The notes below the pieces were generated by a model. It made no database searches, was not told the DNA's origin, and saw only the letters and a program-made list of their open reading frames with translations. DNA of 15,714 bases, taken from Pseudomonadota bacterium. Its GTDB lineage: Bacteria; Desulfobacterota; Desulfobacteria; Desulfobacterales; ETH-SRB1. The DNA lies in assembly GCA_018897415.1 (NCBI GenBank), contig JAHIKR010000001.1, positions 1-15,714 of the forward strand, read 5' to 3'. Of this stretch, positions 1 through 7,360 are shown piece by piece. How positions within the stretch are numbered: the stretch's first letter is position 1; each line of letters begins with the position of its first letter. A program made the position numbers and the translations under genes.

Positions 1-1
1 G

Positions 2-646
2 GGAAAATGGCTTCCAAAGTACCAGACGCTCCATAAATTTTTTGTCGGGGGAGGGCAGATCCATACAATAGATTTGATTCCAAGGCGTGATACACTTACA
101 GTAATGACTTTGGGGAAAGGCGCTACACTGCCGGTTTTATTCGAGCATATTGATAACAACCCTAATATACAGAGATGCCTGCCAAAAAATTGGAGATCAC
201 GAATAGTTGAAGGCAGTGCAGGCAGCCTTAGTGTGCCTGTCACTTCAGCAAAAAATGCTGTATCAGATGGTATTGCATGCCTTGGAGGGCATGTATTTGG
301 TGCGCAGTTAATTAATGGTGGCCTTTATACTAATTTATGGGCGGCAGAACTTTTAGCAAAAGCAATTAAAAAAAGAGGTTTTCAGAAAGATGGCCTTGAA
401 AGGCTTTATTTTGCTAAATTGAAAAAAAAACTTTATTTCCAGAATCTAATCGGAAAGACAATTTATATGCTGACAGACAGTTTTCTTCTTCCTTCTACTG
501 GCATATCTTACTTTCTTTTGTCTAAATTTGTAAAAGAAAAAAAACTTGAACCCGAAAAAAGGATATTGACCAGGTTCGCATGGGATATACTGATTGGGAA
601 GGAGCCTTTTTCCCGATCATTTGTTCGGTTTTTCAGGGGGGATTAA
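2..646 (+). CDS. C-terminal part of a probable FAD-dependent oxidoreductase (geranylgeranyl-reductase-like), 5' partial
   Basis: The frame is open to the left edge (codons readable from base 2), so this is the 3' end of a longer gene; the TTG at 74 is only an internal codon. About 214 residues are visible. The segment 'SDGIACLGGHVFGAQLINGG' followed by a helix 'WAAELLAKAIKKRG' resembles the conserved C-terminal FAD-contact region of geranylgeranyl reductase/FixC-type flavoproteins, where a GDA(A/G) motif precedes a substrate/FAD loop and a helix. Here the GDA is replaced by GGH, so the match is imperfect. The remaining tail is basic and aromatic (R/K/F-rich), ending in FRGD. No Rossmann motif can be seen because the N-terminus lies outside the window. 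It ends 41 nt before the M48 gene on the same strand. The family call is tentative; it could be another flavoprotein or an unrelated conserved protein. Confidence 0.4.
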   Translation, partial: GKWLPKYQTLHKFFVGGGQIHTIDLIPRRDTLTVMTLGKGATLPVLFEHIDNNPNIQRCLPKNWRSRIVEGSAGSLSVPVTSAKNAVSDGIACLGGHVFGAQLINGGLYTNLWAAELLAKAIKKRGFQKDGLERLYFAKLKKKLYFQNLIGKTIYMLTDSFLLPSTGISYFLLSKFVKEKKLEPEKRILTRFAWDILIGKEPFSRSFVRFFRGD

Positions 647-687
647 CGCTATGCAAAGAAAAAATACTCTTTAACTGAAATAAATTT

Positions 688-1944
688 ATGAACTTCATTA
701 CTATAATTATTCTGGCCGCAATTGTTGTTGACTTTATATTAAGTGGACTGGCTGATATACTGAATCTGAGGAGCTTGAAGACCGAGTTCCCTGAATCATT
801 CAAAGGATATTATGACGCAGACAGTTATCGCAAGTCTCAGGAATATCTGCGTGTTAATACAAAATTCGGATGGATTACATCATCTTTCAATATGTTATTA
901 ATCCTGATATTCTGGTTCGGGAAGGGCTTTCCAGTAATAGATCAATGGGTACGATCCTGGAATTTTAATTATATCATCACAGGCCTGTTATACATAGGCT
1001 TGTTGCTCTTATTTAAAGCAATCTTGTCATTGCCTTTCAGCATTTATTCTACATTTGTTATTGAAGAGCGTTTTGGATTTAATAAGACTAAATGGTCCAC
1101 ATTTATAATGGACATAGTAAAAGGATTTTTGTTGTCAGTCCTGCTTGGAGCGCCACTTTTAGCAGGAATACTTGCTTTCTTTGAATATGCCGGGGCAAAT
1201 GCCTGGCTGTATTGCTGGATAGCAGTAACAATATTTATGCTGGTTATTCAATTTATTGCACCAACATGGATTATGCCTCTTTTCAACAAATTCAATCCTC
1301 TTGAAGATGGAGATCTGAAAGATGCTATCATGTCGTATGCGCGTTCTATAAAATTCTCCCTTGAAAATGTTTTTGTAATGGATGGCTCTAAACGTTCCGC
1401 CAAGTCCAATGCTTTTTTTACAGGTTTTGGCAAGCACAAGCGGATTGTTTTGTTTGATACATTAATTAATCAGCACACTGTAAATGAGTTAGTGGCAGTG
1501 CTTGCACATGAAATGGGGCATTACAAGAAAAAACATATATTGCAGAGAATATTGATCGGTGTGATCCAGATGGGGATAATGTTTTTTTTATTGTCTGTAT
1601 TTGTTTCCTATCAGGGACTTTTCGATGCATTTTACATGGAACATAAATCCGTTTATGCCGGACTTATTTTTTTTAGCATGCTGTACTCCCCAATAGATTT
1701 TTTTATTGGGATATTTATACAAATGCTTTCTCGCAAGAATGAATATGATGCGGATAATTTTGCTGTTGAAACCACAAAAAATCCACTATCTCTGGTTAAT
1801 GCGCTGAAAAAGCTTTCGGTTCACAATCTTTCTAATCTTCTTCCGCATCCGTTTTATGTTTTTTTGAACTATTCACATCCACCGGTTTTGGAAAGAGTTA
1901 AAGCAATTAAGGGCGAAGGTTTAAGGCTGAAGGCTGAAGGCTGA
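688..1944 (+). CDS. Ste24/CAAX-protease-like M48 family membrane metallopeptidase
   Basis: A predicted integral-membrane zinc endopeptidase of 418 residues, the usual size for bacterial Ste24 homologues. The N-terminal half (residues ~1-215) has several hydrophobic segments typical of the M48 N-terminal membrane domain, including the conserved stretch around 'VIEERFGFNK'. The catalytic domain shows HEMGH at residues 274-278 (zinc ligands H274 and H278, catalytic E275). The third ligand E352 lies in 'NEYDAD', the family ExxxD motif. Two more membrane spans lie between these motifs. The C-terminal 'SHPPVLERVKAI' is the typical family ending. The final residues LRLKAEG and the TGA stop come from a GGCTGAA tandem array, so they are probably not functional. 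No Shine-Dalgarno is seen before the ATG. In eukaryotes this family trims prenylated proteins; the bacterial substrates are not evident here. A general envelope proteolysis role is inferred. Confidence 0.93.
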   Translation: MNFITIIILAAIVVDFILSGLADILNLRSLKTEFPESFKGYYDADSYRKSQEYLRVNTKFGWITSSFNMLLILIFWFGKGFPVIDQWVRSWNFNYIITGLLYIGLLLLFKAILSLPFSIYSTFVIEERFGFNKTKWSTFIMDIVKGFLLSVLLGAPLLAGILAFFEYAGANAWLYCWIAVTIFMLVIQFIAPTWIMPLFNKFNPLEDGDLKDAIMSYARSIKFSLENVFVMDGSKRSAKSNAFFTGFGKHKRIVLFDTLINQHTVNELVAVLAHEMGHYKKKHILQRILIGVIQMGIMFFLLSVFVSYQGLFDAFYMEHKSVYAGLIFFSMLYSPIDFFIGIFIQMLSRKNEYDADNFAVETTKNPLSLVNALKKLSVHNLSNLLPHPFYVFLNYSHPPVLERVKAIKGEGLRLKAEG

Positions 1945-1976
1945 AGGTGGAAGGTAGAAGGCTGAAGGTGGAAGGG
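1923..1976 (+). repeat. 7-bp tandem array, unit AAGGCTG/AAGGTGG
   Basis: Seven contiguous heptamers (AAGGCTG x3, AAGGTGG, AAGGTAG, AAGGCTG, AAGGTGG) plus a partial unit AAGGG. The array begins inside the end of the M48 gene, gives it its stop (TGA at 1942-1944), and ends 4 nt before the Shine-Dalgarno of xth. The same unit recurs in inverted form at 14812-14868. Confidence 0.95.
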
Positions 1977-1980
1977 ACTT

Positions 1981-1985
1981 AGGAG
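1981..1985 (+). promoter_or_regulatory. Shine-Dalgarno AGGAG of xth
   Basis: AGGAG lies only 3 nt before the ATG at 1989 but 6 nt before a second in-frame ATG at 1992. The spacing favours 1992 as the true start of xth, dropping one Met. Confidence 0.6.
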
Positions 1986-1988
1986 TTA

Positions 1989-2780
1989 ATGATGAGCGAA
2001 AACAATATTAAGATGATTTCGTGGAATGTTAATGGCCTTAGAGCTGTAATTAAGAAAGATTTTCATAAATCTTTAAAGAATATGGATGCAGACATTGTTG
2101 CTATACAGGAAACAAAGATTCAGGAACATCAGCTTACAGATGAAATAAAAAATATTGAAGGATATGAATCATACTGGTCTTTTTCCACTGTCAAGAAAGG
2201 ATACAGCGGTATCGGCATCTATACAAGGATAAAACCACAAGATATCAAATACGGTATAGGCATATCAAAATATGATAATGAGGGCCGTATTATTGAAATG
2301 GACTTTAAGGACTTCATTTTTTTTAATATATATTTTCCAAACGGACAGATGAGCGAAGAAAGACTTCAGTACAAACTTGATTTTTACAGGGATTTTTTTG
2401 AATATATTGATGCTTATAAGGATAAGGGAAAATGCTTGATAATAGCCGGCGATTTCAATACCGCTCATAATGAGATTGACCTGAAAAATCCAAAAGCAAA
2501 TGAAAAAAGGTCTGGCTTTCTGAGGATTGAACGCGACTGGATGGACAGAATAATTAATAACGGCTATGTTGATACTTTTAGATATTTTTATCCAGATAAA
2601 ATAAAGTATTCATGGTGGACATACAGGTTCAATGCCAGGGCTAATAATGCTGGCTGGCGTATTGATTACTTCTTTGTTACACAGAATATTATTGATAAAG
2701 GGTTGATCAAAGACGCATTTATTGATAATGATATTTACGGATCTGATCACTGCCCGGTTGGCATAGATGTGAAGATTTAA
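1989..2780 (+). CDS. xth: Exodeoxyribonuclease III / AP endonuclease (XthA family)
   Basis: A cytoplasmic base-excision-repair enzyme that cleaves DNA at abasic sites and removes 3' blocking groups. Its 263 residues match the family length (~255-270). Motifs of the endonuclease/exonuclease/phosphatase fold appear in order: N-terminal 'SWNVNGLRA'; 'IQETKIQ' with the metal-binding Glu (E41); 'NIYFPNG'; 'AGDFNTAH' with D155 and N157; 'WWTYRFNARANNAGWRIDY' near the substrate-binding loop; and C-terminal 'SDHCPV' with catalytic D253-H254. Nothing is missing. Two adjacent ATGs occur; the one at 1992 is better spaced from the AGGAG. The gene is separated from the M48 gene by a heptamer array and from ileS by 128 nt holding an 8-bp-period repeat. 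No functional link to its neighbours is evident. Confidence 0.97.
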   Translation: MMSENNIKMISWNVNGLRAVIKKDFHKSLKNMDADIVAIQETKIQEHQLTDEIKNIEGYESYWSFSTVKKGYSGIGIYTRIKPQDIKYGIGISKYDNEGRIIEMDFKDFIFFNIYFPNGQMSEERLQYKLDFYRDFFEYIDAYKDKGKCLIIAGDFNTAHNEIDLKNPKANEKRSGFLRIERDWMDRIINNGYVDTFRYFYPDKIKYSWWTYRFNARANNAGWRIDYFFVTQNIIDKGLIKDAFIDNDIYGSDHCPVGIDVKI

Positions 2781-2785
2781 TAACC

Positions 2786-2833
2786 ACTCGACCATTTTCC
2801 CACTCAACTACTCGACCATTTTCCTTCTCGACC
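2786..2833 (+). repeat. 8-bp-period array, ACTCGACC units
   Basis: Six consecutive octamers: ACTCGACC, ATTTTCCC, ACTCAACT, ACTCGACC, ATTTTCCT, TCTCGACC. A 15-bp exact direct repeat (2786-2800 and 2810-2824) results from the 24-bp higher-order period. The array starts 6 nt after the xth stop. Its core CTCGACC is the reverse complement of the unit in the array after lgt (6983-7014). Confidence 0.85.
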
Positions 2834-2843
2834 AATCATTTCC

Positions 2844-2873
2844 TTGACACGCAGCAGTTTTATAAGTAATTCT
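2844..2873 (+). promoter_or_regulatory. Possible ileS promoter
   Basis: A perfect TTGACA hexamer sits at 2844-2849 in the 128-nt gap before ileS. The -10 candidates are weak: TATAAG at 2861 with too short a spacer (11), or TAATTC at 2868 with an 18-bp spacer. It is placed sensibly upstream of ileS but is only weakly supported. No T-box-like leader was recognised. Confidence 0.25.
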
Positions 2874-2908
2874 CAAACTTTGAAAATAAAATCGATTATG
2901 GAGGATGC

Positions 2909-5719
2909 ATGGACTATAAGGAGACACTCAACCTTCCGGTTACAAAGTTTCCCATGAAAGCTAATCTGGCCCAGCGCGAGCCGGAACAGTTGAAATCATG
3001 GGAAGAGTGCCGTTTGTATGATAAGATAAGAGATGCTTCCAAAGGGCGAGAAATGTTTATCCTGCATGATGGCCCTCCATACGCAAATGGCAATATCCAT
3101 ATTGGCACAGCTCTTAATAAAATCCTGAAGGATATCATTGTGCGTTCACGGCAAATGTCAGGTTTTGATGCTGTTTATGTGCCGGGTTGGGACTGTCATG
3201 GACTTCCTATTGAGCATAATGTTGACAAAGAGCTTGGAGCAAACAAGAAAAATATTTCTCAGGCCGATTTCCGCAAGTTGTGCCGGTCATATGCAGAAAA
3301 ATATATTGATATCCAGCGTGAAGAGTTCAAGCGTCTTGGTGTTATGGGCGAATGGGACAACCCTTATTTGACGATGAATTACAAGTATGAATCCATAATT
3401 GCACAGGAGTGCTGCAAGTTTGCTCTGGATAACAGCCTTTTCAGAAGTAAGAAACCTATACACTGGTGTTGCAGTTGTAAGACAGCTCTTGCGGAAGCAG
3501 AAATCGAATATCATGACGAGCCTTCACCCTCGATATTTGTTAAATTTCCTTTAATAGACGATCTTGGAATCCAAGCGTTCAAAGATAAAAAGGTCAATAT
3601 AATAATATGGACAACAACTCCATGGACTTTACCTGCAAACCTTGCTGTGGCGCTTCATCCTGATTTTGTTTATGCTGCCGTTGAAGCAGGAGATGATGAG
3701 GTTTTTATTCTTGCAAAAGATCTTGTTGAAAGCTGTATGAAAATTTTCGGTATTTCTGATTTTTCTATTATTACCGAAATTGAGTCAGCATTGCTTGAGC
3801 ATAAAAGATGCCGTCATCCTCTCTATAACAGGGAATCTCTTATTATCCTTGCTTCTCATGTTACACTGGATGCCGGGACCGGATGCGTTCATACTGCTCC
3901 TGGACATGGTCGTGAGGATTATGAAATCGGGCTTTTATATGATTTAGATCCTTATTCTCCGGTAAATGAAAAAGGCTGTTTTACTGATGATGTAGAGTTC
4001 TTTAAAGGCCAGTTCGTATTTAAAGCCAACAATGGTATTATTGATAAATTGAAGGATTCGGGAGTACTTGTTGCTCAGGAATCAATTTCGCATTCCTATC
4101 CCCATTGTTGGCGTTGCAAGCAGCCCGTTATATTCAGAGCAACTCCACAGTGGTTTATATCTATGGACAAGACAGGCTTAAGAGAGAAAGCTCTTGATGA
4201 AATAGACAGGGTTGAATGGATTCCAAACTGGGGCAGAGAAAGAATTTACGGAATGATTAAAGATCGTCCGGACTGGTGTGTGTCCAGGCAACGAGCATGG
4301 GGTGTGCCTATAACTGTATTTTATTGTGAAAAATGTGAGTCCCTGTTCATAAATCAGGAAACAGTCAATCAGATTTCAAAACTTTTTGAAAAGCATGGAG
4401 CAGATATCTGGTTTGAAAAACAAGCCGGGGAGTTTCTTCCGCAGAACGCTGTGTGTCAAAAATGCGGGTATAATAAATTTATAAAAGAAACAGATATCCT
4501 GGATGTCTGGTTTGATTCAGGTGTGAGCCATGCGGCAGTTCTCGAACAGCGCTCGAATTTAAAATGGCCCGCTGATCTTTATCTGGAAGGAAGCGATCAG
4601 CACAGAGACTGGTTTCACAGCTCACTTTTAACAGCCGTTGGTACAAGAGGCAGAGCTCCTTACAAGTCGGTATTAACTCATGGTTTTGTTGTTGATGCAG
4701 AAGGAAGAAAAATGTCCAAATCGCTTGGCAATGTTGTGGCTCCCCAAAAAGTTATTGATAAATATGGGGCTGAAATTCTTCGTCTCTGGGTTTCTGCATC
4801 TAACTACAGGGATGATATAAGGATTTCTGAAAACATCTTACAACAATTAAGCGATTCATACAGGAGGATCAGAAACACCTGTAGATTTATGCTCGGCAAT
4901 TTATATGATTACAATCCTGAAACAGATAAAGTGCCATATGAGTCAATGCCCGATATTGATAAGTTTGCTTTGCACGGGATACAGGGCCTCATAGAGAAAA
5001 CTCTGAAAGCTTATGAAATTTTTGAGTTCCATGTTATATACCATGCGCTTTATAATTATTGTACTCTTGATCTTTCTGCTTTTTATCTGGATATCCTTAA
5101 GGACAGACTTTACACATCACCTCCGGAATCGATTGAACGAAGAAGTGCTCAGACGGTAATTTACACAATACTGGATACTGTTGTCAGGATTATGGCTCCT
5201 GTACTTTCTTTTACGGCAGAAGAGGTCTGGAAGTTTATGCCAGATATCAAAGAAAAAGAATCTAGCGTTCATCTTTCTTCTCTGCCAGAAGTAAATGAGA
5301 GATGGAAAAATGAAAAACTGGCGCAAAAATGGAATACTATAATTAAAGTTAGAGGTGAAGTGACAAAGGCTCTTGAAGAAGCGAGGGCAAAAAAGGAAAT
5401 AGGTCATTCTCTTGATGCAGTTGTGACAATCAGTGCGAATGAAGAACTGTATAACGTGCTGTATCCTTATGAAAAAGACTTGAGGACCATATTTATTGTT
5501 TCAGGGGCTTCTCTTGTTAAAGGAGAAAAACTGGATAAAGCTTATGAAAGCTCGGATATAGAAGGGCTCGCTATAGTAGTTGAGCCTGCAAGCTCTGATA
5601 AATGTGAACGTTGCTGGATACACGATCCTTCTGTTGGTTTAAATCCTGAGAGTCCAGCTATTTGCAGTAGGTGTGAAAAAGCGCTGGAGGAACTTGTCAG
5701 CATAGAGCATAGAGCGTAG
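2909..5719 (+). CDS. ileS: Isoleucyl-tRNA synthetase
   Basis: A class Ia aminoacyl-tRNA synthetase that charges tRNA-Ile in the cytoplasm. Its 936 residues match bacterial-type IleRS. The catalytic Rossmann fold carries the HIGH-type motif as HIGT (residues 64-67, in 'YANGNIHIGT'), with KMSKS at 601-605 ('GRKMSKSLGN'). The CP1 editing domain is intact: Thr-rich 'IIWTTTPWTLPANLA' and 'HTAPGHGREDYE'. The anticodon-binding domain is followed by the C-terminal zinc finger with C899/C902 and C919/C922 ('CERCW' ... 'CSRC'). The start ATG at 2909 follows GGAGG at 2900-2904 with a 4-nt gap. The last six residues (SIEHRA) and the TAG stop lie inside an AGCATAG tandem array, so the native end is probably near 'LEELV'. 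It heads the ileS-lspA-lgt group; ileS-lspA linkage is common in Proteobacteria. Confidence 0.98.
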   Translation: MDYKETLNLPVTKFPMKANLAQREPEQLKSWEECRLYDKIRDASKGREMFILHDGPPYANGNIHIGTALNKILKDIIVRSRQMSGFDAVYVPGWDCHGLPIEHNVDKELGANKKNISQADFRKLCRSYAEKYIDIQREEFKRLGVMGEWDNPYLTMNYKYESIIAQECCKFALDNSLFRSKKPIHWCCSCKTALAEAEIEYHDEPSPSIFVKFPLIDDLGIQAFKDKKVNIIIWTTTPWTLPANLAVALHPDFVYAAVEAGDDEVFILAKDLVESCMKIFGISDFSIITEIESALLEHKRCRHPLYNRESLIILASHVTLDAGTGCVHTAPGHGREDYEIGLLYDLDPYSPVNEKGCFTDDVEFFKGQFVFKANNGIIDKLKDSGVLVAQESISHSYPHCWRCKQPVIFRATPQWFISMDKTGLREKALDEIDRVEWIPNWGRERIYGMIKDRPDWCVSRQRAWGVPITVFYCEKCESLFINQETVNQISKLFEKHGADIWFEKQAGEFLPQNAVCQKCGYNKFIKETDILDVWFDSGVSHAAVLEQRSNLKWPADLYLEGSDQHRDWFHSSLLTAVGTRGRAPYKSVLTHGFVVDAEGRKMSKSLGNVVAPQKVIDKYGAEILRLWVSASNYRDDIRISENILQQLSDSYRRIRNTCRFMLGNLYDYNPETDKVPYESMPDIDKFALHGIQGLIEKTLKAYEIFEFHVIYHALYNYCTLDLSAFYLDILKDRLYTSPPESIERRSAQTVIYTILDTVVRIMAPVLSFTAEEVWKFMPDIKEKESSVHLSSLPEVNERWKNEKLAQKWNTIIKVRGEVTKALEEARAKKEIGHSLDAVVTISANEELYNVLYPYEKDLRTIFIVSGASLVKGEKLDKAYESSDIEGLAIVVEPASSDKCERCWIHDPSVGLNPESPAICSRCEKALEELVSIEHRA

Positions 5720-5744
5720 AGCATAGAGCAGAGAGCATAGAGCG
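5699..5744 (+). repeat. 7-bp tandem array, unit AGCATAG
   Basis: Six heptamers (AGCATAG x2, AGCGTAG, AGCATAG, AGCAGAG, AGCATAG) plus partial AGCG. The third unit supplies the ileS stop (TAG 5717-5719). The array ends 8 nt before the lspA ATG, so it fills the whole ileS-lspA junction. Confidence 0.95.
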
Positions 5745-5752
5745 ATAAATTT

Positions 5753-6235
5753 ATGCAGAACAAATACTTAAAACTCGCCGTCATTGCTGGAATAGTAATT
5801 ATTCTTGATCAGATTACAAAAGCCATTGTCTTATATTCAATGCCTCTACACTATTCCGTTTCAGTTATCCCGGGATTTTTCAATATAACTCATATCCATA
5901 ATCCAGGCGGAGCTTTCGGGTTTATGGCTAATCAGAGTTCGGTTTTACGCAGCATAGTTTTTATTTTTTTCTCATCATTGGCAATATGTTTAATTTTCTA
6001 TTTATATAAGAAAACACCAAGGGAATATTCATTGTTTACTGCGGGTTTTGCGCTTATTCTTGGAGGCGCCATAGGCAATCTGATTGATAGAATACGCTTC
6101 GGAAAGGTTGTTGACTTTCTTGATTTCTATATAGGCAGTCTTCACTGGCCGGCTTTTAATATTGCAGACAGTGCTGTTTCTATCGGGATGGTTATTTTTA
6201 TATATTACTTTTTCTTTAAAAAACTTCCGTATTAA
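5753..6235 (+). CDS. lspA: Lipoprotein signal peptidase (signal peptidase II)
   Basis: An inner-membrane aspartyl protease that removes the signal peptide from diacylglyceryl-modified prolipoproteins. Its 160 residues and four hydrophobic segments are typical. Conserved motifs in order are 'DQITKAIV' near the N-terminus, 'NPGGAFGF', 'GNLIDRIRFGKVVDFLDF' and 'FNIADSAVSIG'. The catalytic pair is D121 (in VVDFLD) and D139 (in FNIADS). No clear Shine-Dalgarno precedes the ATG at 5753; the preceding 50 nt are the AGCATAG array, so translation may depend on coupling from ileS or on the purine-rich repeat. The stop TAA is followed after 1 nt by the lgt ATG. The enzyme acts directly after Lgt in lipoprotein maturation. 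Confidence 0.97.
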   Translation: MQNKYLKLAVIAGIVIILDQITKAIVLYSMPLHYSVSVIPGFFNITHIHNPGGAFGFMANQSSVLRSIVFIFFSSLAICLIFYLYKKTPREYSLFTAGFALILGGAIGNLIDRIRFGKVVDFLDFYIGSLHWPAFNIADSAVSIGMVIFIYYFFFKKLPY

Positions 6236-6236
6236 T

Positions 6237-7001
6237 ATGCATCCAATTCTATTTAAAATCGGCGACATTGTTATTCATACTTATGGTTTTTTTGTTGCCA
6301 TGGGATTTCTTGCCGGAATTTTGCTGGCAAGGAGTGAAGCCAAAAGACTAGGCATTGATCATGAGAAGATAATGGATCTTTGTTTTTATATCCTGATTGC
6401 CGCTATCGTAGGTTCGCGCTTGTTTTATGTTGCAATAAACTATGAGCTTTTTCTTTCAAATCCTCTGGATGTTTTCAAGATATGGAGTGGAGGGCTCATT
6501 TTTTATGGCGGGTTTATAGCTGCATTTGTCACAGCTTTTATTTATTTAAAGATACACAAAATACTTATTTGGCGTACAGGCGATATAGCAGCACCTTCTC
6601 TATCTATAGGTCATTTTTTAGGAAGGCTGGGTTGTTTTTCAGCTGGGTGCTGTTTTGGCAAAGAATGTGATCTCCCATGGGCAGTGACTTTTACCCATCC
6701 AGATACTCTTGCACCTATTGGAATACCAATCCATCCGACTCAACTTTATTCTTCTATAAGCAATCTGATTATTTTCTTTTTTCTCTGGTTTTTCCGCCGG
6801 CGTACGAAATTTGATGGTCAGTTATTCTGGATATATGTTTTACTCTATGGGATTACGCGTTCATTTATAGAGGTGTTCCGTGGTGATTTCAGAGGAGATC
6901 CTGTTTTTGGACTGTTATCAGTTTCACAAACAATAGGAATATCTATGTCTGTTATTGCCGTTATTATGTTAATACGTAAAAATAGTCGAGTAGTCGAGTA
7001 G
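6237..7001 (+). CDS. lgt: Phosphatidylglycerol-prolipoprotein diacylglyceryl transferase
   Basis: An inner-membrane enzyme that transfers diacylglycerol from phosphatidylglycerol to the lipobox cysteine of prolipoproteins, the step before LspA. It has 254 residues and about seven hydrophobic segments. Motifs seen are N-terminal 'HTYGFFVAMGF', 'GSRLFYV', 'WSGGLIFYGGF', the family signature region 'GRLGCFSAGCCFGK' (G129-R130), 'HPTQLYSS' and C-terminal 'GITRSFIEVFRGD'. The position of the E. coli His in 'FHGG' is Tyr here, a common variant. The ATG at 6237 was chosen because 'MHPILFKIGD' is the usual family start; the frame stays open upstream, but that extension lies inside lspA. With only 1 nt after the lspA stop and no Shine-Dalgarno, translational coupling is likely. 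The last residues (SRVVE) and the TAG come from a TAGTCGAG array. Confidence 0.97.
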   Translation: MHPILFKIGDIVIHTYGFFVAMGFLAGILLARSEAKRLGIDHEKIMDLCFYILIAAIVGSRLFYVAINYELFLSNPLDVFKIWSGGLIFYGGFIAAFVTAFIYLKIHKILIWRTGDIAAPSLSIGHFLGRLGCFSAGCCFGKECDLPWAVTFTHPDTLAPIGIPIHPTQLYSSISNLIIFFFLWFFRRRTKFDGQLFWIYVLLYGITRSFIEVFRGDFRGDPVFGLLSVSQTIGISMSVIAVIMLIRKNSRVVE

Positions 7002-7020
7002 TCGAGTGGTCGAGTAGTTA
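6983..7020 (+). repeat. 8-bp tandem array, unit TAGTCGAG
   Basis: Three TAGTCGAG units, one TGGTCGAG and a partial TAGTTA. The third unit supplies the lgt stop (TAG 6999-7001). The core GGTCGAG is the reverse complement of CTCGACC in the array after xth. Confidence 0.95.
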
Positions 7021-7021
7021 G

Positions 7022-7049
7022 TGCCTGAACGGAAAGTCATGTTCAGGCA
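7022..7049 (+). repeat. Hairpin, 9-bp stem with 10-nt loop
   Basis: TGCCTGAAC (7022-7030) pairs perfectly with GTTCAGGCA (7041-7049). It lies 20 nt after the lgt stop, but no U-tract follows, so it is not a canonical intrinsic terminator. It could protect the 3' end of the mRNA or belong to the larger intergenic repeat element that follows. Confidence 0.6.
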
Positions 7050-7317
7050 AAATCCGAATACCCGCCTGCCATGCAACATGATCATGGACAGAATAATAAT
7101 CTGGGCATAGTGTATACTTTTCGTGACCGCGATTAATCCCAGCACAGGCATTGCGGGCAGGTCGAAATCCGAAACTCGAAACAAATTCGAATACCAAATT
7201 AAAAAATGACCAAAACTAACTAATTGGAAATCGGTGGTTTTTGTCATTGGAGCATTTGTGCTTTTGTCATTGTTTCGGCCAATCTTATAAAATGGGCGTG
7301 CTTCGGATTTCGAATTT
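7050..7317. repeat. Imperfect long inverted-repeat element in the lgt-holA gap
   Basis: The lgt-holA gap (7002-7395, 394 nt) holds no convincing gene. Its middle is a nested, imperfect palindrome: TCGAAATCCGAA (7162-7173) against TTCGGATTTCGA (7302-7313), a perfect 12 bp; CGAAACAA (7177-7184) against TTGTTTCG (7270-7277), a perfect 8 bp; and AATGACCAAAA (about 7205-7215) against TTTTTGTCATT (7238-7248) with one mismatch. Further left, CCTGCC (7065-7070) matches GGCAGG (7156-7161). Together they could fold the region into one long branched hairpin. Function is unknown; it looks like a dispersed intergenic repeat element rather than a promoter or an RNA gene of a family I recognise. Confidence 0.55.
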
Positions 7318-7347
7318 CTGACCGAAAAATAGGAGGTTTTCGGTCAG
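7318..7347 (+). promoter_or_regulatory. Perfect 11-bp hairpin with AGGAGG in the loop, upstream of holA
   Basis: CTGACCGAAAA (7318-7328) pairs perfectly with TTTTCGGTCAG (7337-7347), leaving the 8-nt loop ATAGGAGG. The loop contains a full Shine-Dalgarno sequence but sits 48 nt before the holA ATG, too far to serve it directly. No U-tract follows. The hairpin is seen directly; any regulatory role is speculation. Confidence 0.5.
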
Positions 7348-7360
7348 CCACTAGTTAACC

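Noticed and set aside
2781..2908. T-box or other riboswitch leader before ileS
   Set aside because: The gap is only 128 nt, partly a repeat, and no T-box sequence or leader terminator is visible.
6162..6236. Upstream start for lgt giving 25 extra residues
   Set aside because: The extension lies entirely within lspA; the family start motif follows the ATG at 6237.
7022..7049. Intrinsic terminator after lgt
   Set aside because: A perfect stem exists but no T-tract follows on either strand.
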